Of a stretch of 5,723 nt of DNA, positions 1 to 4,858 are shown piece after piece; positions within the stretch are counted from its first letter, which is position 1, and every line of letters starts with the position of its first letter. The DNA lies in assembly GCA_031283395.1 (NCBI GenBank), contig JAITBV010000081.1, forward strand, positions 1 to 5,723, given 5' to 3'. The stretch comes from Candidatus Adiutrix sp. (GTDB taxonomy: Bacteria > Desulfobacterota > Desulfarculia > Adiutricales > Adiutricaceae). Both the position numbers and the translations under genes were made by a program. Below the pieces are notes generated by a model. It was not told where the DNA came from. It did not search any database and was given only the letters and a program-made list of their open reading frames with translations.

Positions 1-475
1 CAAGGGGAGTATTGGATAACACCCATTCGTGATTTCTGATGCTCAATACGAACCGCAAACAACAATAAGTGGTATAGTCTTTGTCCGTATCGACAAGCTG
101 TGAAATTTCGTGTGCATAAAAGGAAACGCAATCACGTAATCCCCGAGTGTGAAGCTTCAGAGAGCCGCTGTTATTTGAAATGAGGTTCAAGGCATAAAGA
201 TGCAAAATCTGTTCCCCGCTCAGAAAGAGAACCCTTCCACGTCCCACGTTTTCCAGGGGGAAATATCCTCGAAGTGCCCACTTGTGCATCGTGGGGTTAA
301 GGATTCCTAATGCCGGTAAACACTCTTTAGACGGCACACTCAAGGACAGAAAGTCATAGGCGTATGTGATTTCTCGTGCGTTCATGGCGCGACCTTTTGT
401 CGGGCTTGTTCTTCTTGGGCAAATTGCCTCAACCTTGCCGCCAGTATAACAAAATGAATTCCGGTTGTCAATCAT
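1..475 (-). CDS. MerR-like helix-turn-helix protein, 3' end cut by the window edge
   Basis: Minus-strand reading frame open from ATG at 475 to the left edge, 158 residues visible, stop not in the window. Counting from the in-frame ATG at 385, residues about 18-68 resemble a MerR-type winged helix: a helix-turn-helix with LPALGI and TMHKWALRGYFP, then a G-R-G-R wing and SGEQILHLYAL. This suggests a DNA-binding regulator or phage accessory protein; the rest is not recognised. Two starts compete. ATG 475 lies 4 nt after the terL stop and has a strong GGAGG 8 nt upstream. ATG 385 has AAAGG 7 nt upstream and would serve transcripts from the promoter at 443-471, which begin after ATG 475. The first 30 residues of the long form look atypical for a folded domain, so the short form (1-385) is a real alternative. 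The gene is visibly less GC-rich than terL, which fits separate acquisition (moron-like). Confident that it is coding; the family call is moderate. Confidence 0.62.
   Translation of the reverse strand, partial: MIDNRNSFCYTGGKVEAICPRRTSPTKGRAMNAREITYAYDFLSLSVPSKECLPALGILNPTMHKWALRGYFPLENVGRGRVLFLSGEQILHLYALNLISNNSGSLKLHTRGLRDCVSFYAHEISQLVDTDKDYTTYCCLRFVLSIRNHEWVLSNTPL
443..471 (-). promoter_or_regulatory. Near-consensus sigma-70 promoter for the HTH gene
   Basis: On the minus strand the -35 box TTGACA (471-466) and -10 box TATACT (448-443) are separated by exactly 17 bp. Predicted transcription starts near 436, downstream of ATG 475 and upstream of ATG 385. It would give the HTH gene expression independent of the terminase operon, as is usual for morons and regulators expressed from an integrated element. 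Confidence 0.7.
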
Positions 476-478
476 TTT

Positions 479-2092
479 TTATCCCTCCAAAAACACCGGC
501 AGACCTGGGTCAAAAACAAAGGCCACGGCCTTGGCCTCTTTGGCCCACTGGCCCACCGCCATGGCCAGGGCCACCATTCCATCAATGCGGCCGGTGGACC
601 GCTTCTTGCTGAACTTCCGGTTGCCGGCCGCGTCCGGTTCAATCTTGACGTTGGCCGTGCACATGGTCAGGACCGGGTGGCCACCATGCTTCAGCTTGCC
701 AGCCAAGATCAGCCGCTCCAGTTCATCAATGGCCGGGGCCATATCTTTTAGGCCCTGGCCGAATTCCACCAAGGGCAGGGAGATCCCTTCTTCATCTAAA
801 ATCTTTTTAACCTCGTTCATCCGCCAGCGGTCATAGCCGATGGCCTTGATATCATAATCGGCCGCAACTCCGGCCAGCCGGCGCACGATGAAGCCCCGGT
901 CCACCGCCCGGCCCGGGGTCAGTTCCAAGTGGCCCTGTTTGGCCCAGACGTCGTATGGCACCCGATCCTGGTCAGCCCTATCCCGGATTCCTTCGGCCGG
1001 CAGCCAGAAGTAAGACAGGACCGCCCCGCCGTCATCGGGAAAGAAAAGCTCCAGGGCCGTCAAGTCCTGGGTGGCTGACAAGTCCAGGCCAGCCCAGCAT
1101 GGCCGGCCGAAAAGCTCCTGGGGTTCGACCGCTTCTCCGCAAGCCTTCCAGTCGGCCGGCCGGATGAAGCTGGGGGAACTGTCCACCCTTTGATTGAGGT
1201 AGAGGTTCCGAAAGGCCGCCTCTTTGGTCGGCATCCTCTGGGCCTGGGCCGCGAAGTCCCGCATCTCTTGAAGGCTCCGGAAGTCGCCAAGAGCCGGGTT
1301 GGCCGCATACCAGGAGGCCTCATCCCAAATGTCCGCGCTTTCGGAGGTAATATAAATGGCTGCGTAAAAGGTCGGGTCTTTAATCTCCCCGCTGTTGACC
1401 TTGGCGCCATAGTCCACCAGTTCGGAGAACAGAGCGTCATCGGTGGCCGCCTGGGTTCCCACAGCCAGAATCAAAGGCTCGGCCCGGGCGCCGGTCCCGG
1501 TGACCAGATTGTCCCATAGCTCCCGGTGCCGCCATTGGGCCAGCTCATCGGCAATGACCAGGGAGGGGGAAAGCCGGTGGGCCTTCTTGGCGTCGGCCGA
1601 CAGGGCCCGGTAAACCGTGCCGCTCTCCTGGTCCGTGATGATCCGATAGTGCTTCTGGATATTGCATCGGGCCGCCATCCAGTCCACCCGCTGGATAATG
1701 GCCTCCATTTCATCGTAGATCAGGGCGGCCTGGATTTTGTCACAAGCGGCGCTGTAGATCTGGCCTCGGGATTCCACAGCCGGGCCGACCAAATGGGCCA
1801 GGGCCAGGACGGCCGCCAGGCCGGTCTTGCCGTTCTTCCTGCCAAGGGTCAGGAGGGCGGTCTTGACCACCCGCCGGCCCCGCCGGGTCGGACCGTAGAT
1901 CCCCCGGATGATTTTTTTCTGCCAAGGGCGAAGGCGGAAGTTTTTCCCGGCCTCGGTCCCGGCCGTTACCGGTAGGCTTTCGATAAAGGCAACCATCCGC
2001 CGCCAGAGGGGCAGTTCCTCGTCTGCCCAGGTCTGGGGCTGGGGTTCGGGTTTTGACCGTTTTGGCCGGGCTCCAGGGCCTCGAAGTCCCAT
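479..2092 (-). CDS. terL: Phage terminase large subunit (Terminase_1 / HK97-like)
   Basis: Complete, 537 residues, a normal length for the family. Terminase large subunits are the ATP-driven motor and nuclease that cut concatemeric phage DNA and pump it into proheads, working with a small subunit and the portal. The N-terminal ATPase domain shows a Walker A-like GRKNGKT (84-90) typical of Terminase_1, a Walker B with acidic pair VIADE (179-183) and a coupling-type motif LAVGT (209-213). The C-terminal RNase H-like nuclease domain has three spaced acidic residues: D337 in AGLDLS, D421 in GYDRW and D504 in GRIDGMVAL. All key residues are present, so the protein appears intact. ATG 2092 is preceded by AGAGG about 7 nt upstream. 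The very N-terminus (GLRGPGARPKRSK) is basic and recalls the start of P27-type small terminases. No small subunit gene is adjacent; a structured noncoding region precedes it instead. The HTH frame follows after 3 nt. Confidence 0.93.
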   Translation of the reverse strand: MGLRGPGARPKRSKPEPQPQTWADEELPLWRRMVAFIESLPVTAGTEAGKNFRLRPWQKKIIRGIYGPTRRGRRVVKTALLTLGRKNGKTGLAAVLALAHLVGPAVESRGQIYSAACDKIQAALIYDEMEAIIQRVDWMAARCNIQKHYRIITDQESGTVYRALSADAKKAHRLSPSLVIADELAQWRHRELWDNLVTGTGARAEPLILAVGTQAATDDALFSELVDYGAKVNSGEIKDPTFYAAIYITSESADIWDEASWYAANPALGDFRSLQEMRDFAAQAQRMPTKEAAFRNLYLNQRVDSSPSFIRPADWKACGEAVEPQELFGRPCWAGLDLSATQDLTALELFFPDDGGAVLSYFWLPAEGIRDRADQDRVPYDVWAKQGHLELTPGRAVDRGFIVRRLAGVAADYDIKAIGYDRWRMNEVKKILDEEGISLPLVEFGQGLKDMAPAIDELERLILAGKLKHGGHPVLTMCTANVKIEPDAAGNRKFSKKRSTGRIDGMVALAMAVGQWAKEAKAVAFVFDPGLPVFLEG

Positions 2093-2119
2093 TTTTTATC
2101 CTCTACTGGAGTCCGCCAA

Positions 2120-2142
2120 GGGTATCAATCGGTTTGATACCC
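2120..2142. promoter_or_regulatory. Perfect 9-bp inverted repeat in the terL leader (operator-like)
   Basis: GGGTATCAA (2120-2128) and TTGATACCC (2134-2142) are exact reverse complements around a 5-nt centre. The dyad ends 28 bp upstream of the terL start codon. There is no T-run on either side, so it is not an intrinsic terminator. It could be a repressor operator or an mRNA hairpin in the leader; the binding protein is unknown. Confidence 0.5.
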
Positions 2143-2176
2143 CTCGTTGAGCCGAAGGCGAATAAGCTACCGCTGA

Positions 2177-2230
2177 GAAGCGGGCAGGGTTTGAAAGTGG
2201 TGCCACTTTGACTATCCTGCCCTTGGCTTC
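2177..2230. other. 54-nt nested hairpin of unknown role
   Basis: Three concentric complementary segments: GAAGC (2177-2181) with GCTTC (2226-2230); GGGCAGGGT (2182-2190) with ATCCTGCCC (2214-2222), 9 pairs with one G-U; and AAAGTGG (2194-2200) with CCACTTT (2203-2209). The interruptions are a 3-nt bulge on one side and a small 3 x 4 internal loop. Because the stems are nested, this looks like selected structure rather than chance. There is no poly-U tail, so it is not a standard terminator. Possible roles are an RNA processing or attenuation element between the primase and terL transcripts, or part of a packaging (cos/pac) site next to the terminase gene. Confidence 0.5.
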
Positions 2231-2233
2231 CAT

Positions 2234-2297
2234 GCTATTTAATGCGAAAATAGCCAACATATGCGAGAAAAACCCCTATTCTCGTATAATATCGTAT
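2234..2297. repeat. Four ATRCGA motifs with two dyads, operator-like cluster
   Basis: The motif ATGCGAAAA (2242-2250) recurs as ATGCGAGAA (2261-2269) and, inverted, as ATACGAGAA (2279-2287) and ATACGATAT (2289-2297). Steps are 19, 18 and 10 bp, close to whole helical turns, which suits a protein binding one face of DNA. Two dyads overlap it: GCTATTT/AAATAGC (2234-2240, 2248-2254) and ATGCGAGAA/TTCTCGTAT (2261-2269, 2279-2287, one G-U). A weak minus-strand promoter-like pair (TTGATA at 2305-2300, GAGAAT 16 bp on) overlaps these sites, so the cluster may control terL transcription. Confidence 0.4.
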
Positions 2298-2329
2298 GTT
2301 ATCAATTGCCACCAGCTAACGCCTTGTTT

Positions 2330-2595
2330 TGTTTCAAAAATCCTGGCCCACACAATCCGGCTTCCCATTTTCGGCTGAAACTAACTACAGGGAAGGGTTG
2401 GGCGACGGTCTCCAGTCGAATCGCCTGAGAGATTTTTTCGACCATCGCCACGGCTTGGGGCTGGTTCGCCTGTTTCACGCGCGCGCGAATATAAATTGAA
2501 ACACTGAAACAAACATAATAAATATATATTATTATTATATTATTTTGTTTCATGAGAGTGAAACAGGGTGAAACAAGACGGGCCATTATGAAACA
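2330..2595. repeat. Probable replication origin: TGAAACA iterons flanking an A/T-only tract
   Basis: The heptamer TGAAACA occurs at 2497-2503, 2505-2511, 2559-2565, 2569-2575 and 2589-2595, and inverted as TGTTTCA at 2330-2336, 2471-2477 and 2546-2552. A 6/7 copy is at 2376-2382. The dense core (2471-2595) surrounds 32 bp made only of A and T (2515-2546), a likely unwinding region. The last copy lies within the final codons of the primase gene. Short iterons on both sides of an AT-rich region, just 3' of the primase/replication gene, is the published origin layout of staphylococcal pathogenicity islands. The primase-helicase or its C-terminal HTH would be the expected binder. That this is the origin is inference; the repeats and AT tract are directly visible. 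Confidence 0.65.
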
Positions 2596-4388
2596 AGCCC
2601 CTTCTTTTTTAGGCTATGCTTGTGTATGAACCGATTAACCCTGGTGAGGTTCCAGCCCTCCCCCATTATGTCCGCAATTTGGCGCTGGGTGAGCTCCTCG
2701 TTTAAGAGCTCCTGAACCCTCCGCTTGTCCCGGTCGGCTTTGCGGCTGTATTCCCACGCCAAGCCCTCAGACTTGAAATAGGACTGGGTAAGTGTGGCCT
2801 CGAACGGTTCCGCGTCCGGCCCGGTTATCCCTCTGGCCTTGGTCAGCTCCAGGTCGAACTTCGCCCCTTGGTCGGCCATATATTCATTTGACCGGGATAG
2901 TTTTATGACCGTATCAAGGATATCCTCTTTGGCCGAACTCCCGCGCTGGTCGCCGGTCTTGCCGGCATGGTGGACCAGTAGAACGGATTTTCCGGCCCTC
3001 CTCAGGGTCAATAACCATTCCTGCATTTGACCCCAAGACTCCGCCTCATTTTCCTTGCGGCCCCGGCAAAGGGTAGCCAGATTGTCAATCACGATGAAAT
3101 CGAAACCGCTGACTATTTCGGCAAGTTCCGCCTGGCCTTCAGGTGTGCTCAGATTCGGCATGATGCGATCCGCTTGCTTGTCTGGGGTCATGATCTGCAG
3201 AAAGTCATCATCAATTTGACAACCCGCACCCGCTTCAATGGCCCTTATCCGGTCCTGCATGGTCCTGGCCGGCATCTCTCCGTCAAAGTAGATGGTCCGG
3301 CGGGGTCTTTCGGCTTTCCAGGCAAATAGGGGCCCACCGCTGGCCACAGCTACGGAAATGCTCAGGGCGATAAATGTTTTACCAACACCCCGCGCCGCAT
3401 AAAGCATAACCAAACCCTGCTCTGGTATTACCGGGTTCAAGATATAATCACGCGGGGGGATTTCTTCAGAAAGGAATGATCGGACTCCCATGACCACCAG
3501 CCGGGACGCTTTGGGCGACAAGGGGGCCTCTTTGGGGATTTCCTGGGGCGGCTGATAGAGCGGGGCCGCTTCCATTAACGCCCTCAATTGTGAGGACGTG
3601 CCGCCAGCCGCCAGCCAGTCAACCACGTCACCCTTGGGGGGCAGCCCCGGCAAATCCAAAATCTTGACGCTGGCCGCATAGGGATAAACTGAGGCCGCCA
3701 CCTTGGCCGCATGGTCCCGGCCGGGCTGATCGTTATCCGGGAATATGACAACGTCCTTCCCCTTCAGGGCCTGGGAATGTTCGTCCCGCCATTTGCCCGC
3801 GCCGCCAGGGTTACAGACGGCATTGGGCAAGCCGATCTTGGCGGGCCTCAGAGCCTCGACGCAGGCCTCCCCCTCGACTATGAAGATGGGGTTGTATGTC
3901 AAGGCCACGGCCGCGTTATAAAGCAACTTGGGGTTATAGGCCCCCTTGGCCCGGATCGCCTTCTTATGGCCCGGCTTCTCATAGCGCAGGACCTCAAAGG
4001 CAAGACTCCCATCACCATTATGATATGGGTAGGTGTGGGCCGGCTCCCCGGTCGTCGGGGCTTCGGGCCGGTCATCTCTCTCGGAGGGCCTGGGGGCCGG
4101 CTTGGGTGCTGGCGCCGGGGCCATAGACAAGCCAGCTTGAATCTTGCGGGCCGCTTCTCCCTGGGTCAGCCCCTCCCTTTCGGCGACAAGAGAGATGAAG
4201 TCGCCACCCTTCTGGCCGGTTGAGTTGTCGATCCAGGCCCCGGAGTCAAGGTTCAGATTGAAGCTCCGGCCTTCGCTACCGTAAATGTCGCCGCATTGAA
4301 GCTCGCGGCCGGCCTGGTTGGCCTTGGGGAAGAGATAGCGGGGGTATTCACTGGCCAGAGCGGCCTGGTTGATTTCGGCGAAGTTCAT
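2586..4388 (-). CDS. TOPRIM primase / RecA-like helicase replication protein
   Basis: 600 residues from ATG 4388. This start is chosen because AAGGGGGG lies 6 nt upstream and the ATG overlaps the stop of the preceding small ORF (ATGA). The in-frame ATG at 4406 has no ribosome binding site. Residues about 20-75 resemble a CHC2-type zinc-binding domain but keep only one cysteine (C32), so zinc binding is doubtful. A Pro/Ala/Lys linker covers 89-115. The TOPRIM domain has E172 in IVEGEA and D218/D220 in FPDNDQPG. The RecA/DnaB-like (AAA_25, RepA-type) ATPase has Walker A ARGVGKT (332-338), Walker B FIVIDN (431-436) and HH (473-474). A basic HTH-like tail covers about 556-592. It would prime and unwind the element's own DNA. 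The putative origin overlaps its 3' end. The domains are clear; whether it is itself the origin-recognising initiator is inferred. Confidence 0.88.
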   Translation of the reverse strand: MNFAEINQAALASEYPRYLFPKANQAGRELQCGDIYGSEGRSFNLNLDSGAWIDNSTGQKGGDFISLVAEREGLTQGEAARKIQAGLSMAPAPAPKPAPRPSERDDRPEAPTTGEPAHTYPYHNGDGSLAFEVLRYEKPGHKKAIRAKGAYNPKLLYNAAVALTYNPIFIVEGEACVEALRPAKIGLPNAVCNPGGAGKWRDEHSQALKGKDVVIFPDNDQPGRDHAAKVAASVYPYAASVKILDLPGLPPKGDVVDWLAAGGTSSQLRALMEAAPLYQPPQEIPKEAPLSPKASRLVVMGVRSFLSEEIPPRDYILNPVIPEQGLVMLYAARGVGKTFIALSISVAVASGGPLFAWKAERPRRTIYFDGEMPARTMQDRIRAIEAGAGCQIDDDFLQIMTPDKQADRIMPNLSTPEGQAELAEIVSGFDFIVIDNLATLCRGRKENEAESWGQMQEWLLTLRRAGKSVLLVHHAGKTGDQRGSSAKEDILDTVIKLSRSNEYMADQGAKFDLELTKARGITGPDAEPFEATLTQSYFKSEGLAWEYSRKADRDKRRVQELLNEELTQRQIADIMGEGWNLTRVNRFIHKHSLKKKGLVS

Positions 4389-4537
4389 ACCACACCCCCC
4401 TTGCATTTTGAAGGGGAAAGTGGTAAAATATTGCCGTGTTTGTCAGAACATAGTTTTATCTTCGAGGCCTCAGTCATCAGCACAATGACTGGGGCCTTTT
4501 CAGTTTGTGTATCGGTTTGTGTATTACCCCATGCCAT
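4385..4537 (-). CDS. Small ORF overlapping the primase start, possible leader peptide
   Basis: Minus-strand frame of 50 residues from ATG 4537, with a shorter start at ATG 4477 giving 30 residues. No recognised domain and no membrane segment. Its TGA overlaps the primase ATG as ATGA (4388-4385), the usual sign of translational coupling. No good ribosome binding site precedes ATG 4537. Another frame, 4542-4477 (21 codons), ends in TGATG at ATG 4477, so a chain of two coupled leader peptides is possible. The 4477 ATG lies in the stem of the hairpin at 4464-4500, so translation through the region could change access to it. It may be a regulatory leader rather than a functional protein. Confidence 0.35.
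   Translation of the reverse strand: MAWGNTQTDTQTEKAPVIVLMTEASKIKLCSDKHGNILPLSPSKCKGGVV
4401..4429 (+). promoter_or_regulatory. Sigma-70 promoter facing away from primase, antisense to its leader
   Basis: TTGCAT (4401-4406) and TAAAAT (4424-4429) are separated by exactly 17 bp, giving 5/6 matches at the -10 box and 4/6 at the -35 box. Transcription would start near 4436 on the plus strand and meet a hairpin terminator about 60 nt later. No plus-strand gene lies between, so the expected product is a short RNA. Confidence 0.5.
4436..4502 (+). ncRNA. Candidate antisense RNA to the primase leader (about 65 nt)
   Basis: Inferred from a promoter (4401-4429) and an intrinsic-type terminator (4464-4500) on the plus strand with only a short stretch and no ORF between them. 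The RNA would be fully complementary to the leader of the primase mRNA, including the small ORF coupled to the primase start. In plasmids such as IncFII and IncI types, a counter-transcribed RNA plus a coupled leader peptide sets replication protein level. The geometry here is comparable, but no sequence similarity to those RNAs is claimed. Ends are estimates. Confidence 0.38.
4464..4500 (+). terminator. Intrinsic terminator-like hairpin inside the primase leader
   Basis: GGCCTCAGTCAT (4466-4477) pairs with ATGACTGGGGCC (4485-4496) over 12 bp, with one G-U type pair, around a 7-nt loop. A4465-T4497 extends it and TTTTCAGTTT follows. The U-run is short but the stem is strong. It would terminate plus-strand transcription. 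In the minus-strand mRNA the same stem hides the ATG at 4477. Confidence 0.55.
4503..4524. repeat. Tandem 10-bp direct repeat near the attachment site
   Basis: GTTTGTGTAT occurs twice in tandem at 4503-4512 and 4515-4524, a 12-bp period, about 90 bp left of the tRNA scar. A partial copy, GTTTGTG, is at 4694-4700 on the other side. Tandem short repeats flanking a tRNA core are typical of arm-type binding sites of tyrosine recombinases; this role is a guess here. The repeat overlaps the small ORF. Confidence 0.4.
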
Positions 4538-4610
4538 ATCATGCTTTTTTTGTTCCGCTATGACATGGTATCTATCTGAAATTATTATGGGGCGTTGGGT
4601 TGCGGGCTGG

Positions 4611-4654
4611 CTTTCACGCCGGCGACAGGGGTTCAAATCCCCTTGGGGACGCCA
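4611..4654 (+). tRNA. 3' fragment of tRNA-Glu (TTC) marking an attachment site
   Basis: The 44 nt run from the anticodon loop CTTTCAC to the encoded CCA and align without gaps to the 3' end of tRNA-Glu: anticodon TTC, 3' anticodon strand GCCGG, T-arm AGGGG-TTCAAAT-CCCCT, acceptor strand TGGGGAC, discriminator G, CCA. The 5' half is missing. No GTCCCCA acceptor strand or D-arm lies upstream, and the bases before 4611 (GCTGG) do not pair correctly with the 3' anticodon strand. Identity thus begins abruptly at the anticodon loop, a common crossover point for tyrosine integrases. The usual explanation is an attR-type scar: the mobile element lies on the left, and host DNA or a neighbouring element on the right. 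Confidence 0.85.
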
Positions 4655-4665
4655 ATAATATCAAG

Positions 4666-4693
4666 CCCTTAGATGAAAATCTGAGGGTTTTTT
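4666..4693 (+). terminator. Intrinsic terminator of the original tRNA-Glu gene
   Basis: CCCTTAGAT (4666-4674) pairs with ATCTGAGGG (4679-4687) over 9 bp, with one G-U, closed by a GAAA tetraloop and followed by six T (4688-4693). It begins 12 nt after the tRNA CCA, as expected for a tRNA terminator. That it has stayed behind the fragment supports the view that the 3' fragment is on the chromosomal side. Confidence 0.8.
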
Positions 4694-4697
4694 GTTT

Positions 4698-4729
4698 GTG
4701 GGGCGAATCTGCCCCACGCTATGCCCCAC
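4698..4729. repeat. GTGGGGC inverted and direct repeats between the tRNA scar and hsdM
   Basis: GTGGGGC (4698-4704) is inverted as GCCCCAC at 4711-4717 (perfect 7-bp stem, 6-nt loop), and GCCCCAC recurs at 4723-4729. Three copies in 32 bp next to a tRNA attachment core could be recombinase arm sites or an operator upstream of the hsdM promoter. The function is unknown. Confidence 0.4.
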
Positions 4730-4732
4730 AGT

Positions 4733-4761
4733 TTGGAAAATTTATACAAAAATGGTAAAAT
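4733..4761 (+). promoter_or_regulatory. Sigma-70 promoter for hsdM
   Basis: TTGGAA (4733-4738) and TAAAAT (4756-4761) with a 17-bp spacer. Predicted start near 4768 gives a leader of about 90 nt before the hsdM ATG. It lies after the tRNA terminator, so hsdM would be transcribed independently of the tRNA. Confidence 0.5.
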
Positions 4762-4858
4762 CCCTCCAAGGTTCTTCTTTGTCGAGTATCCTTGTTGTTG
4801 ATCCCGCCGGAGGCCCCTTCGTTGAATTTAAGAAACGCTCCCCTGAAAAGAGCCAGCT

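Noticed and set aside
2285..2290. A perfect TATAAT on the plus strand.
   Set aside because: No acceptable -35 box at 16-18 bp and no plus-strand gene or terminator downstream that would use it.
2093..2330. A small terminase gene upstream of terL.
   Set aside because: No frame of adequate length without stops in the expected direction; the interval is made of inverted repeats instead.
2302..2586. A 94-codon minus-strand frame whose ATG overlaps the primase stop (TAATG).
   Set aside because: The overlap suggests coupling, but the N-terminal half simply translates the iterons and the A/T-only tract, giving runs of Ile and Tyr, and no domain is recognisable. More likely origin DNA that happens to be open. 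A remnant of a small gene in 2302-2460 cannot be excluded.
3711..4223. A 170-codon plus-strand frame opposite the primase TOPRIM region.
   Set aside because: Opposite a gene with recognisable motifs, no ribosome binding site and no domain; a shadow frame.
4591..4654. A complete tRNA gene, suggested by GGCGT (4591-4595) pairing with ACGCC (4649-4653).
   Set aside because: Only 64 nt, no D-arm, no proper anticodon stem, and the true acceptor partner GTCCCCA is missing. The pairing is coincidental.
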